From NCBI RefSeq assembly GCF_021513155.1, contig NZ_CP090983.1:2140501-2204500 (forward strand): a stretch of DNA of 64,000 nt, in the 5' to 3' direction. Below the pieces are notes generated by a model. That model was given only the letters and a program-made list of their open reading frames with translations. It did not search any database and was not told the DNA's origin. The position numbers and the translations under genes were made by a program. Each line of letters starts with the position of its first letter. Position 1 is the stretch's first letter. Of this stretch, positions 53,294 through 63,077 are shown piece after piece. This stretch comes from Jeotgalibaca sp. MA1X17-3. Lineage in GTDB: Bacteria; Bacillota; Bacilli; Lactobacillales; Aerococcaceae.

Positions 53294-54556
53294 ATGAAAC
53301 ATCAAGTGATCGTAATCGGCGGAGGTTCCAGTGGGCTGATGGCTGCATGTACCGCAGCAAAAGCAGGTGCTCAAGTCACACTCATCGAAAAAAATAAAGT
53401 TTTAGGCAGAAAAATGCTTTTAACCGGAGGCGGGCGTTGTAATGTCACCAATAACCGTCCTGAATCTGAAATTATTGCTCATATTCCAGGAAACGGTCGT
53501 TTTCTGCATGGAGCGTTCCATCAATTCTCGCAATATGACATTATGAACTTTTTTACAAGTAAAGGAGTCGCACTGAAAGAGGAAGATCATGGAAGAATGT
53601 TTCCAGTCACGAATAAGGCAAAAACAATCTTAGAAACGTTTATTGAAGAATTAGAAAATCAAAAAGTTACGGTACGAACCGATGCTATTGTTGAAAAAAT
53701 TCTGTTTGATTCTGAGAATGCTATACGTGGATTAAAATTAAACACTGACGAAGAAATTCCGGCAGATCGAATCGTTCTTGCTACCGGAGGGAAAACATAT
53801 TCGCGAACGGGTTCTACTGGAGATGGCTATCTTTTTGCCGAATCTGCAGGTCATACGATTACAGAACTATACCCTACCGAAGCCCCTATTACTTCCCCAG
53901 ATTCTTTTATTGTAGAAAGGATTCTAAAGGGCTTATCTTTAAGAGACGTGAAGATGTCTGTTAAAAATAAAAAAGGTAAAGTAGTTGTTAGCCATCAAAT
54001 GGATATGATTTTCACACATTTTGGCGTTTCTGGTCCCGCTGCTCTTCGTTGTTCGATGTTTGTTCATCAAACAAAGAAACGGGATAAAACGGATACGGTC
54101 CAGATGTCTTTGGATGTTTTCCCTGATCAAAGCGAACAGCAAGTAGAACAGTCCTTACGAAAACTCATAAAAAGCGAACCAGAAAAAAGTGTTAAAAATG
54201 GCTGGAAAGAACTTCTACCGGAGCGATACCTCTTATTTGGATTGCAACAAGTAGGAATCGATGAGCATAGTCCTTTAAAAACACTTGTCTTAAAAGAAAT
54301 TCAAGACTTTGCACACTTCTGTAAAGATTTCCCATTCCAAGCAGATGGTACACTTCCTTTGGACAAAGCCTTTGTAACCGGTGGTGGAGTCTCAACTAAA
54401 GAAGTGAATCCTAAAACGATGGAAAGTAAAAAAGCAAAAGGCATGTATTTTTGCGGTGAATTACTAGATTACAATGGCTATACGGGAGGCTACAACATTA
54501 CCGGAGCCTTCGTTACGGGGCATACTGCTGGAACCCACGCGGCTACAGATAAATAA
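53294..54556 (+). CDS. NAD(P)/FAD-dependent oxidoreductase (HI0933/YhiN family)
   Basis: The 420-residue flavoprotein has an N-terminal Rossmann motif VIVIGGGSSGLMAACTAAKAGAQVTLIEK and the family signature GRKMLLTGGGRCNVTNN. It also has the middle LATGGKTYSRTGSTGDGY and THFGVSGPAALR segments, and the C-terminal FCGELLDYNGYTGGYNITGAFVTGHTAG. These identify the HI0933-like family, whose substrate is unknown. The ATG at 53294 has a GGAG rather far upstream (about 14 bases), so translation may be modest. It is monocistronic with a strong terminator. Confidence 0.9.
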   Translation: MKHQVIVIGGGSSGLMAACTAAKAGAQVTLIEKNKVLGRKMLLTGGGRCNVTNNRPESEIIAHIPGNGRFLHGAFHQFSQYDIMNFFTSKGVALKEEDHGRMFPVTNKAKTILETFIEELENQKVTVRTDAIVEKILFDSENAIRGLKLNTDEEIPADRIVLATGGKTYSRTGSTGDGYLFAESAGHTITELYPTEAPITSPDSFIVERILKGLSLRDVKMSVKNKKGKVVVSHQMDMIFTHFGVSGPAALRCSMFVHQTKKRDKTDTVQMSLDVFPDQSEQQVEQSLRKLIKSEPEKSVKNGWKELLPERYLLFGLQQVGIDEHSPLKTLVLKEIQDFAHFCKDFPFQADGTLPLDKAFVTGGGVSTKEVNPKTMESKKAKGMYFCGELLDYNGYTGGYNITGAFVTGHTAGTHAATDK

Positions 54557-54567
54557 ACTAACAAAAA

Positions 54568-54620
54568 TAAAAACATCAGGCCCCTCAAAAGGATTAACTT
54601 TTGAGGGGCCTGATGTTTTT
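54568..54620. terminator. Bidirectional terminator after the HI0933-family gene
   Basis: AAAAACATCAGGCCCCTCAAAA and its complement form a stem of about 22 bp around a short loop, with A and T runs on both sides. It serves both convergent genes. Confidence 0.95.
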
Positions 54621-54645
54621 CTATTCCCTTTAAATAAATGAGACT

Positions 54646-55839
54646 CTATTTGCTTCTTTTTTGAACGATGGATACTTTCAAATAATCACTCGTTTGACTT
54701 CCTTTTGGTATTGGGAAATCTTCTGGCAATCTGAATTCTTCTAAAAGTGTATATTGCTGTTTTTTGTTACGGAAAGCTGTTTCAATATCATCTCTAAAGT
54801 TTTTACGTTTATAGTTGGCAGCATTGGAAGACAGAATAAATACAGCGTCTGGTGCAGAGATATCAATCAAATCTTCAATCATTTGTCCATAATCTTTAGA
54901 AACAGAGAACACTCGTTTCTTTGTACGAGCAAAACTTGGCGGATCTACCACAATGACATCAAATTGCAAACTCTTACGTTTTGCAAATTGAATGTAATCA
55001 AACACATCCATTACCCGAATAGTGGACTCTTCTGGATCTAGTCCATTTAAAAGAAATTGTTCTTTCGTTTTATCTTTAGAACGGTTTGCTACATCGACAC
55101 TAGCTGTATGAGAGGCTCCTCCCATTGCTGCTGCTACGGAGAATGCTCCAGTATAACTAAAGGTATTCAGAACTGATTTCCCAGCTGCATAACGATCTTG
55201 AAGAGCTTGACGCACTTCACGTTGATCTAAGAAAATACCAGTCATCCAACCTTCATCTAAATATGCGGCAAAGTTCAAGCCGTTCTCTTTAACAACAAGC
55301 GGAGCTTCTGCTTCTTCTCCCATAATTAACTTACTTGTTTGGCCATCTTCACGCTTGTAACGATATTTTTCATAGATTCCTACTATATCAGGAAAGACTT
55401 CATTAAATGCAGATAAAATTTCTTCTTGATACAAATAAATCCCTTCACTGTACCAAGAGAAAACAACATATCCAGCATAATAATCAATCGTAAGTCCAGG
55501 AATTCCATCTCCTTCACCGTTAAACAAACGATACGTATTCGTTAACTCATCGGACATTAGCTTTTGTCTTCTTTCAAATGCATGGTAAAATTGTTGGAGA
55601 AAGAAGCTTCCATCGAAATCAATATCATTGGTACGACTAAATACCCAGCCAACTCCTTTATTTTGTTTTGCAAGGTAAGCTTGGGCTACAAATTCTCCCT
55701 TTTGGCCTACTAACTCAACAATTTCCCCTTCTTTAAATGTAATTTCATTAGGAAAACATACTTCTTGTAATAAGGGATTTCCCTTTTCTATATCTTTTTG
55801 TGCTTGTCTTTTTATGGATATACTTCTTTTTTGTTTCAT
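54646..55839 (-). CDS. Class I SAM-dependent rRNA methyltransferase (RlmI/RlmK-like)
   Basis: The 397-residue protein has an N-terminal PUA domain (KGNPLLQEVCFPNEITFKEGEIVELVGQKGEFVAQAYL) and a middle domain with LFNGEGDGIPGLTIDYYAGYVV. A Rossmann methyltransferase core follows: LNTFSYTGAFSVAAAMGGA binds SAM, and VVDPPSFARTKK is motif IV. It is of the RlmI family, which makes 5-methylcytosine in 23S rRNA, although Gram-positive members have been little tested. It begins at an ATG behind AGCAGGAG. It is monocistronic and divergent from ltaS. Confidence 0.92.
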   Translation of the reverse strand: MKQKRSISIKRQAQKDIEKGNPLLQEVCFPNEITFKEGEIVELVGQKGEFVAQAYLAKQNKGVGWVFSRTNDIDFDGSFFLQQFYHAFERRQKLMSDELTNTYRLFNGEGDGIPGLTIDYYAGYVVFSWYSEGIYLYQEEILSAFNEVFPDIVGIYEKYRYKREDGQTSKLIMGEEAEAPLVVKENGLNFAAYLDEGWMTGIFLDQREVRQALQDRYAAGKSVLNTFSYTGAFSVAAAMGGASHTASVDVANRSKDKTKEQFLLNGLDPEESTIRVMDVFDYIQFAKRKSLQFDVIVVDPPSFARTKKRVFSVSKDYGQMIEDLIDISAPDAVFILSSNAANYKRKNFRDDIETAFRNKKQQYTLLEEFRLPEDFPIPKGSQTSDYLKVSIVQKRSK

Positions 55840-55959
55840 TTTTCTCCTGCTTTCTTTTTTTAATCGTCATCTCAGCTATTTCGGTTCTATTCAGTATACC
55901 GTATTTGATTCGTTTATGAGTCTTTTATTAGAAATCTCTTTTGTATTCGCTCCCATCAT

Positions 55960-55988
55960 TTGACTATAAAAAAATTAAATTTTATAAT
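55960..55988 (+). promoter_or_regulatory. ltaS promoter
   Basis: -35 TTGACT (55960-55965) and a consensus -10 TATAAT (55983-55988) are 17 bp apart, about 55 bases before the ltaS ribosome site. Confidence 0.8.
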
Positions 55989-56049
55989 ACACATACTCAT
56001 GGAAAGATTACGTTTAATTTTATCCATATAAAATTTAGGAGGTACCAAA

Positions 56050-58227
56050 TTGAAAATAACTTTAAAAGAAACCTTCTTTAAGAAATATGGTTTCTTTCTC
56101 ATAGCCATTTTACTCTTTTGGCTGAAAACGTATCTTGCTTATCATTTAGACTTTTCATTGGGTGTAGATGGGGCCTTTCAGCAATTGATTCTTTTCTTGA
56201 ATCCATTAGCAAGCACAATTTTTATTTTCGGATTATCCCTATTCTTTTCTGACTCTAAAAAAAGCAATCGTGCTTTACTCCTTCTTTACTTTTTAAACTC
56301 TCTATTACTATTTTCAAATATTCTTTATTATCGAGAATTCTCAGACTTCATTACGATAAAATCTATACTTAGTTCTGCTAGTATCACAAAAAGTATCGGA
56401 CCAAGTATTTTTCAAATGTTCAAGTTAACGGACATTGTCTATTGGATTGACTTCATTTTGATGATTCATTTGTATAGAAAGAAAAAAACATCACAAATTT
56501 CTTATTCACTTAAGAAAAAAATGGCTTTTACTACTATGATTGTTTCTATTCTAGTTTTCCTATTCAATTTAAATCTTGCAGAAATTAGCCGACCACAATT
56601 ATTAACACGAACCTTTGACCGTAACTACATTGTAAAGTATTTGGGTCTCAATGTGTATACTATTTATGATGGTGTTCAGACTGCAAAGGCAAATTCTGTT
56701 CGTGCCAGCGCAGATAGTTCAGATATGGCTACTGTATTAGATTATTTAGAAGACCATCACGCTGAACCAAATGAAGCCTACTTTGGAAAAGCAGAAGGTC
56801 GAAATATTGTCTACGTTCATTTAGAAAGTATGCAACAATTTATCATTAATCTATCCATGATTGAGAAAGATGGAACGCAAAGTGAAGTAACTCCTTTCTT
56901 GAATAGTCTGTATGACAACGAAGATTCGATTAGTTTTTCTAATTTTTTCCATCAAACAGGTCAAGGAAAGACAAGCGATGCTGAACTATTAATGGATAAT
57001 TCTCTATTTGGATTACCACAAGGTTCTGCCTTTACTCAAGCTGGTTCGGATAATACCTTCCATGCTGCACCACAAATTTTAAAAAATAAAGGCTATACGA
57101 GTGCTGTTTTCCATGGAAATGTAGGTAGTTTTTGGAATAGAGATAATACGTACAAAGCAATGGGATACGATTATTTCTTTAGTGCCGAGACTAGTTATAC
57201 TTTAAATGATGAAAACTCTTTGGAATATGGCTTGAAAGATAAATTATTCCTACAAGAATCCGTGCAGTATCTAGAACAAATGGAACAACCTTTTTATACG
57301 AAATTCTTGACGGTATCAAATCATTTCCCATTTCCTGAAGATGAATTAAATACAGTCTATGAAATACCAGAGACCCCGGATTCAACGGTTACAGGTTATT
57401 TTAATACTGCACATTACGCTGATCAAGCAGTGGAAGAGTTTTTCCAATACATGAAAGATTCAGGTCTCTACGAAGACACCATCTTCATTTTATACGGAGA
57501 CCATTTTGGAATTTCTAATTCACGTAATACTACTCTTGCTCCTTTGTTAGGAAAAAGTTCGCGAACTTGGGGAGAATATGATAATGCTATGTTACAAAGA
57601 GTTCCGATGATTATTCACATTCCTGGATTAGGCAATGGAAGTATCCAAGATACTTATGGTGGACAAGTAGACGCTTTGCCAACCTTAATGCATCTATTAG
57701 GAATTCAGACAGAAACATACGTACAATTAGGCCAAGATTTATTATCAGAAGAACGAAACCAGATTGTTCCCTTCCGAAATGGAATTACAATCACTCCTGA
57801 GTACACAATCATTGGAAACTCTATTTATGATACAAAAACAGGCAATTCAGCTCTGATGAGCTCTGAAGACAGTGTTACTGATTATCAAAATGAAGTTAAT
57901 AGAATAAAAGAAGCCTCTCAAAAACAATTAATGATTTCTGATCAAATTATAAACGGAGACCTTCTACGCTTCTACTCTCCAGCAGACTTTATTCCTGCTG
58001 ATAGAGATGCCCATAATTATTTAGATTCTCCTGCACAGTTGTTGGAAGATCGAAAAGAAGCTGGTGACGAAGGAACCTCATTGATTCAACAAAATAACGG
58101 AAAATCAAGTGTCCCTCTTTACAAAACGGATGCTCCAGAATTTCCAGCAAATCAAACAGAAACAGAACTAGACTCAGAAAATACTAGTAGCGAAAAAGAA
58201 GTCTTAGAAACAAACCTTCTAGAATAG
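56050..58227 (+). CDS. ltaS: Lipoteichoic acid synthase family protein
   Basis: It polymerises glycerol phosphate from phosphatidylglycerol on the outer face of the membrane and releases diacylglycerol, which DagK recycles. The 725-residue protein has five N-terminal membrane helices (about 13-200) and an extracellular sulfatase-like domain. The Mn-binding glutamate lies in YVHLESMQQF and the catalytic threonine in GQGKTSDAELLMDNSLFGLP, followed by YGDHFGIS and HIPG. The C-terminus is a Ser/Thr/Glu-rich tail. It starts at a TTG behind GGAGG. A paralog elsewhere is possible. The length is somewhat above the 650 typical of the family because of the tail. Confidence 0.93.
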   Translation: MKITLKETFFKKYGFFLIAILLFWLKTYLAYHLDFSLGVDGAFQQLILFLNPLASTIFIFGLSLFFSDSKKSNRALLLLYFLNSLLLFSNILYYREFSDFITIKSILSSASITKSIGPSIFQMFKLTDIVYWIDFILMIHLYRKKKTSQISYSLKKKMAFTTMIVSILVFLFNLNLAEISRPQLLTRTFDRNYIVKYLGLNVYTIYDGVQTAKANSVRASADSSDMATVLDYLEDHHAEPNEAYFGKAEGRNIVYVHLESMQQFIINLSMIEKDGTQSEVTPFLNSLYDNEDSISFSNFFHQTGQGKTSDAELLMDNSLFGLPQGSAFTQAGSDNTFHAAPQILKNKGYTSAVFHGNVGSFWNRDNTYKAMGYDYFFSAETSYTLNDENSLEYGLKDKLFLQESVQYLEQMEQPFYTKFLTVSNHFPFPEDELNTVYEIPETPDSTVTGYFNTAHYADQAVEEFFQYMKDSGLYEDTIFILYGDHFGISNSRNTTLAPLLGKSSRTWGEYDNAMLQRVPMIIHIPGLGNGSIQDTYGGQVDALPTLMHLLGIQTETYVQLGQDLLSEERNQIVPFRNGITITPEYTIIGNSIYDTKTGNSALMSSEDSVTDYQNEVNRIKEASQKQLMISDQIINGDLLRFYSPADFIPADRDAHNYLDSPAQLLEDRKEAGDEGTSLIQQNNGKSSVPLYKTDAPEFPANQTETELDSENTSSEKEVLETNLLE

Positions 58228-58240
58228 CACCTACTAATCT

Positions 58241-58295
58241 AAAAAAAGAAAGCCGCTAAAGTTGACGTTCAACTTTAGCGGCTTTCTCTTTTTAT
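58241..58295. terminator. Bidirectional terminator between ltaS and the histidine kinase
   Basis: GAAAGCCGCTAAAGTTGA and its complement form an 18-bp stem with a 3-base loop. The flanks are seven A on one side and CTCTTTTT on the other. Confidence 0.95.
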
Positions 58296-59713
58296 TTTTC
58301 TATTATATTTTTAGGTGGAAATTGAATTGTAAATGTAGTTCCTTTCCCTAGGATACTTTCCACTTCAATTTCACCTTGATGACTTTTTACTAGTGATTTT
58401 ACAATGGCTAAACCTATTCCTGATTCGCCAAATTTATTGTTTTTTCTAGAGATATCCGCTTTATAATATCTTTCCCAAATACTTAAAATATCCTTTTTAT
58501 CGATTCCTTGTCCAGTATCACGAACCTTAATAATCGTTCCCTCTTTTGTTTCTTCTGCCTCTAAATGAATATTCCCATTTTCAGTAAATTGAATAGCATT
58601 TGTAGTTAAGTTAACGAGAATTTGAATGAAACGATCATAGTCTGCATAGATTTTCATATCAGGTGTTTGGATGATCACTTCTATTTTATTACCTTTACTC
58701 GTGGCTTTCTTTTCCAGTTGTTCTTTTACATTTTGAAGAGCATCTTGAGCAAGAAACTCTTGTTTTACTAAAACGATTTGATCAGAACGAATCTTTTCAT
58801 AATCTAAGTTTTCATTTACCATACGAATCATTCGGCGAGTCTCATTATGCATGATGGTGAGACTTCTTTCCTTACTTTTTTCAGGAATCATATCATGTTC
58901 TAACCCTTCAAGAATTCCATGAATCGTCGTTAATGGCGTTCTCATCTCATGTGCAACATCCATCATAAATTGACGTCGTAAATTTTCCTGTCTTTCAATC
59001 TCTTGTTGGGAGTCTTTTAACGAACCTACCATCAGATTGAAATCTTGAGATAGTTCATCAAATTCATCACGATGATGATTTTCCAGTGAAATATCAAAAT
59101 TTCCTTGAGTGATCTCACGTGTAGCATTTCTCATTCGAACAATCCGACGAGATAAATAATTTGCAAACCCAATACTAATAATAATAGAAATCCCACCTGA
59201 AATTAGAACGGTTAAAAGAGAATTTGTACGTATTTCTTCGATTTGTTTTTGAATCCCACTAACTGGTGAAGCTACTGCGACAAATCCAGAAAAATTAGTA
59301 GAGGTTCTGTTAAATAAGGGTAAATACACTGTTACGATTGAAAAATCTTCATTCATAAACCCACGATCTCGTTCTGTAAGAGAAATTCTTTCTCCTTCTT
59401 GTAATCGTTGAATATCTTCTTGAGATAGTCCACTAGAATACTGATGATTGGCAGTCGTCGGATATACTAACTCATCTTTCTTATCGTAAATAGCTAAAAT
59501 AACATCTTGATTGGAAATTACTTTAATTCCATTTTCGATATCCTGAATAGACATATTTTGGTCAATCACTGATTCTGCATACCCAAACAGTTGTGCTTCT
59601 TTATCTTCGTAAATATTCGTTACTAAAAATCGAATAAAAATAATTCCTGAAGTAGCTACCGTTATTAAAACAACGATGAAAAAAGCAATAATTTGTTTAT
59701 AAAGGTATTTCAA
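58292..59713 (-). CDS. Sensor histidine kinase
   Basis: This membrane sensor of a two-component system has 473 residues: a first helix (about 9-30), an extracellular sensor domain (about 31-165), a second helix (166-186) and a HAMP domain (187-240). The dimerisation domain carries the phosphorylated His255 in MDVAHEMRTPLTTIHGILEG. The ATPase domain has N, G1 and G2 boxes (NLTTNAIQFTENG, IKVRDTGQGIDKKD, GESGIGLAIVKSLV). The signal is unknown. It starts at a TTG that overlaps the regulator stop as TTGA, so the pair is translationally coupled. Confidence 0.93.
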   Translation of the reverse strand: MKYLYKQIIAFFIVVLITVATSGIIFIRFLVTNIYEDKEAQLFGYAESVIDQNMSIQDIENGIKVISNQDVILAIYDKKDELVYPTTANHQYSSGLSQEDIQRLQEGERISLTERDRGFMNEDFSIVTVYLPLFNRTSTNFSGFVAVASPVSGIQKQIEEIRTNSLLTVLISGGISIIISIGFANYLSRRIVRMRNATREITQGNFDISLENHHRDEFDELSQDFNLMVGSLKDSQQEIERQENLRRQFMMDVAHEMRTPLTTIHGILEGLEHDMIPEKSKERSLTIMHNETRRMIRMVNENLDYEKIRSDQIVLVKQEFLAQDALQNVKEQLEKKATSKGNKIEVIIQTPDMKIYADYDRFIQILVNLTTNAIQFTENGNIHLEAEETKEGTIIKVRDTGQGIDKKDILSIWERYYKADISRKNNKFGESGIGLAIVKSLVKSHQGEIEVESILGKGTTFTIQFPPKNIIEK

Positions 59714-60441
59714 TGATCCACCACTCCGTTCAATCCTGAATCATCAAACTTATAACCAACACCCCAAACCGTTTGAATAACTTGTGGTCCTGCTATTTCT
59801 ATTTTTTGACGAAGCTTTTTAATGTGAGCATCGATGGTTCGTTCATCTCCAAAGTAAGGATCTTCCCAGATACTTGTTAAGATGTGCTCCCTTGAAAACA
59901 CTTGTCGCGGATGTTCTGCCAACAACGTAAATATTTCGAATTCCTTGGGAGTTAAACTCTCAATAATTTCCCCATCCAAATAAGCTTCTCTAGTTGAAAT
60001 ACTGATTTTTACATGTTGCGTTACAATATCAAAACGACTGGCATCTTCTTGTCCGTTATCACCTGTTTTTGTAAGTTGAGATCGTCTGTATAATGCCTTC
60101 ATTCGTGCCATTAGAGTTAAGGGACTGAATGGTTTTGTTACATATTCATCTGCACCAATTTCTAAGCCTATCACTTGATCACTTTCGGAATCACGGGCAG
60201 TCAGCATGATAATCGGTACATAATTTGATTTTTTTCTGATTTCGCGACACACTTGCATCCCGTCCATACTTGGCAGGTTCAAATCAAGAATAATCATGTC
60301 CCACTTTTCACTATCTTCATTAAATACATCCAATCCTGCTTTCCCATCGGTTTGAAATTCAACATCCCAATCTTCTTTTTCAAAAAACATATTCATCATT
60401 TCGCAAACTGCTTCATTGTCTTCAATCATTAAAATATTCAT
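59710..60441 (-). CDS. OmpR/PhoB-type response regulator
   Basis: The 243-residue protein has a receiver domain with the acidic pocket in MIEDNE and the phosphorylated Asp53 in ILDLNLPSMDG, then LTARDSE and GADEYVTKPFSP. The C-terminal winged helix reads LTPKEFEIFTLLAEHPRQVFSREHILTSIW and ERTIDAHIKKLRQKIE. It is transcribed before the kinase. The start is the ATG at 60441 behind AGGTGA; a frame from 60471 adds a lysine-rich stretch not seen in the family. Confidence 0.94.
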   Translation of the reverse strand: MNILMIEDNEAVCEMMNMFFEKEDWDVEFQTDGKAGLDVFNEDSEKWDMIILDLNLPSMDGMQVCREIRKKSNYVPIIMLTARDSESDQVIGLEIGADEYVTKPFSPLTLMARMKALYRRSQLTKTGDNGQEDASRFDIVTQHVKISISTREAYLDGEIIESLTPKEFEIFTLLAEHPRQVFSREHILTSIWEDPYFGDERTIDAHIKKLRQKIEIAGPQVIQTVWGVGYKFDDSGLNGVVDH

Positions 60442-60642
60442 GTTCTTCACCTTTTCCTTTTTTATTTTCATGAATCAATGATGTCTTTTTTATAGCTCCT
60501 TAGATTCTTTAGAGTTCTTCTCAAGAATAGTTTACCAGAATTCTTTGAACAATCTGTGAATTTCTTTAGTAGATATTGCTTTTTAAAAGGGAAACTCTTT
60601 CTTTTGCGTATATTAATAATAGAAACGAAAGGAGAGAAAAAA

Positions 60643-60990
60643 ATGAATCAAGTATCTTTGTTAGGAAGATTAGTTCGTCCCATTGAGCTTCAAGAAGTAG
60701 GTAGTGATCGTGTGGTTTGTAACAACACACTTGCGATTCAACGATTACGAAAGAAAGATGATACTCAACCTCAAGCTGATTTTATTCCTGTAGTATTTTG
60801 GGGGAATACCGCTCGTTTGTTACACCAGTATTGTGGAAAAGGAAATCAGATTGGAGTAAATGGACATCTCGCTTCAAGGTCCTACACAAATAAACAAGAG
60901 CAACAAGTTTTTGTCGTTGAATTGATTGCGGAAGAAATCCACTTTGTAGAATCTAAAAAAGAAGCAACCAGTACAGAACCCGTTTTCTAA
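60643..60990 (+). CDS. Single-stranded DNA-binding protein paralog (SsbB-like)
   Basis: The 115-residue protein has an OB fold of the SSB family: NQVSLLGRLVRPIELQEV, then VVCNNTLAIQRL, ADFIPVVFWGNTARLL and GVNGHLASRSYTNKQEQQVFVVELIAEEIHF. It lacks the long acidic tail of the housekeeping SSB. Length and lack of tail fit the SsbB type of Firmicutes, which takes part in natural transformation. The start is the ATG at 60643 behind GAAAGGAGAG; a longer upstream frame is not supported. TGCGTATA at 60605-60612 is a loose relative of the competence CIN box TACGAATA. The role in competence is only inferred. Confidence 0.88.
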   Translation: MNQVSLLGRLVRPIELQEVGSDRVVCNNTLAIQRLRKKDDTQPQADFIPVVFWGNTARLLHQYCGKGNQIGVNGHLASRSYTNKQEQQVFVVELIAEEIHFVESKKEATSTEPVF

Positions 60991-60991
60991 A

Positions 60992-61044
60992 ATAAAAGCA
61001 GTGAAAGAAACCGAATTTTCCGGTGTTCTTTCACTGCTTTTAGA
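60992..61044. terminator. Bidirectional terminator between ssbB and whiA
   Basis: AAAAGCAGTGAAAGAA and TTCTTTCACTGCTTTT form a 16-bp stem extended by an inner CCG/CGG, between convergent genes. Confidence 0.93.
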
Positions 61045-61986
61045 TTAATGCATGATTTCCATATTTTTTAGTTTTTCTGCATATTCATTAATTTTTCGAA
61101 GTCGATGGTTGATCCCTGATTTAGAGATTAGTCCACTTGGAACCATTTCACCTAATTCTTTCAGACTTACGTCAGGATTTTCAATTCGCAAAATAGCAAT
61201 TTCTCTTAACTTTTCTGGAAGCTTATCCAATCCCACTATTTTACTGATGAATTCAATATTGGCTATTTGTCTAGCTGCTGCATCAATGGTTTTATTCATA
61301 TTTGCATTTTCACAGTTTACTAAACGGTTTACCGAATTCCGCATATCTCGTACAATCCGGATATCTTCAAATTTCATCATTGAATTATGGGCACCGATTA
61401 ACGCTAGAAAGTCTGCTATTTTTTCTGCTTCTTTGAGATAGGTAATATATCCATTGCGACGGTCAATGGTCCTTGCATTTAGATCAAATTTATTCATAAT
61501 CGTACAAATATCTTGATTATGGTCTTCATAACTTGAATAGATTTCTAAATGGTAGCGACTTGTTTCTGGACTATTCACTGATCCACCCGCTAAAAAGGCT
61601 CCTCGTAAATAGGAACGTTGTTTTTGATCATTTTCCATAATCACGTCCGCTACTTTTGTCTTAAAATGAAAGCCATCAAAAATATTTAAGTCATGCAAGA
61701 GTTCTTTTACTCCTTGTTTTACACGCACAATATAAATATTATTTTTCTTTAGTTTCATTTTTCTACGGACCAGTAACTCTCCTTCTGTTTGATAATGATC
61801 TTTTAAAAGAGAATACATTCGTCTAGCAATTGCTGCATTTTCCGTTTGAATATTTAAAATTAATTTTTGATTATAGATACTGACAGAACCACTCATTCGT
61901 ATTAATGCAGTCAATTCTGCTTTTGCATGTTCACGATGCACTTCCAAGGTTGTTAGTTCTTTTTTCACTTCAGATGCATAAGACAA
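61045..61986 (-). CDS. whiA: WhiA sporulation/cell division regulator homolog
   Basis: WhiA is a DNA-binding protein that affects cell division and chromosome segregation in Firmicutes. The 313-residue protein has a LAGLIDADG-like N-terminal domain (YLRGAFLAGGSVNSPE near 127-142) without nuclease residues, and a C-terminal helix-turn-helix (LKELGEMVPSGLISKSGINHRLRKINEYA). It starts at a TTG behind GAGGAGG and belongs to the conserved rapZ-yvcK-whiA operon. Confidence 0.95.
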   Translation of the reverse strand: MSYASEVKKELTTLEVHREHAKAELTALIRMSGSVSIYNQKLILNIQTENAAIARRMYSLLKDHYQTEGELLVRRKMKLKKNNIYIVRVKQGVKELLHDLNIFDGFHFKTKVADVIMENDQKQRSYLRGAFLAGGSVNSPETSRYHLEIYSSYEDHNQDICTIMNKFDLNARTIDRRNGYITYLKEAEKIADFLALIGAHNSMMKFEDIRIVRDMRNSVNRLVNCENANMNKTIDAAARQIANIEFISKIVGLDKLPEKLREIAILRIENPDVSLKELGEMVPSGLISKSGINHRLRKINEYAEKLKNMEIMH

Positions 61987-62048
61987 TCATTATTCCTCCT
62001 CACAGGCTTTTGACTTGATGCTTCAAAATGAATTTGCCTACTTTCTTC

Positions 62049-63077
62049 TTAAAAAGAAGTTTCAGAAAAAGTTGTCTTTACATTCCACATACTGGAAGTT
62101 AGATTTAATATTTCATTTGTGACTTTTTCACCATCATGGTAAACGCCACCTTCTTTTAAATTCAAGAAATCCGCTGAAATGACACGGCAATTCTCATCAC
62201 GTAGCGATTGAAAATCGTGCGTAACTTGAAATAGGTATTCCTCATCTGCTTGTTGATTCAAGTATTGTTCCGGGACTTTCTCTGTATTCACTAACACCGT
62301 ATTGATAAATTTAGTGTTCAAATGTTTGTGCAACACCTTAACATGCTCTGCATCAGAAAAATTTTCTGTTTCTCCTAATTGAGTCATAATATTACAGATA
62401 TAAACAACTTCAGCTTCTGTATCAATAATTGCTTGTCCCAAATCAGGAATCATTAAGTTGGGTAGAATACTCGTATATAAGCTTCCTGGTCCTAATAAAA
62501 CAATATCTGCTTCCATAATAGAACGAATAACATCTCTTGCGGCTTGTGATTCTCGTGTTTCATCATCGAGCGGTTTTACATAGACTCTCTCGATTTTTTT
62601 TCGAAACTGAGCAATTTTTGATTCCCCTTTTACTACTTCTCCATCTTCAAATTCAGCAAATAGCATTAATGGTTCTTCTGCTGCTGCATAAATTTTCCCA
62701 CTCACATTCATCATTTCAGATAATGTATTAACCGCATCAAAGACATTCCCCTTCATTTCTGCTAGAGCAGCAATAATTAGGTTTCCAATCGCATGACCTG
62801 ATAAAAAGTCATCTTTGGAATCAAAGCGATATTGAAAGATATCTTTTTGAATTTGAGGTAAATCAGAAAGAGCAATCATACAGTTTCGGATATCACCAGG
62901 AGGAACGATATTCACATAGTCACGAAGAATACCACTACTTCCACCATCATCTGCGACTGTGACTATGGCTGTTAAATCCACATTTAGTTTTTTTAATTGG
63001 TTAAGGATAACTGGTAAGCCTGTTCCTCCACCAAGTACAACCATCTTTTTTTGTCGTTTTTTTGGCTTTTCATTCAT
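62049..63077 (-). CDS. yvcK: YvcK-family gluconeogenesis/cell-shape factor
   Basis: YvcK binds UDP-sugars and is needed for morphology and growth on gluconeogenic carbon sources. The 342-residue protein shows the CofD-like fold: VVLGGGTGLPVILNQLKKLNVDLTAIVTVADDGGSSG at the start, PPGDIRNCMIAL near 75, SGHAIGNLIIAAL near 110 and VLLGPGSLYTSILPNLM near 212. The start overlaps the rapZ stop as ATGA. The length is slightly above the Bacillus protein because of the basic N-terminus. Confidence 0.95.
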   Translation of the reverse strand: MNEKPKKRQKKMVVLGGGTGLPVILNQLKKLNVDLTAIVTVADDGGSSGILRDYVNIVPPGDIRNCMIALSDLPQIQKDIFQYRFDSKDDFLSGHAIGNLIIAALAEMKGNVFDAVNTLSEMMNVSGKIYAAAEEPLMLFAEFEDGEVVKGESKIAQFRKKIERVYVKPLDDETRESQAARDVIRSIMEADIVLLGPGSLYTSILPNLMIPDLGQAIIDTEAEVVYICNIMTQLGETENFSDAEHVKVLHKHLNTKFINTVLVNTEKVPEQYLNQQADEEYLFQVTHDFQSLRDENCRVISADFLNLKEGGVYHDGEKVTNEILNLTSSMWNVKTTFSETSF

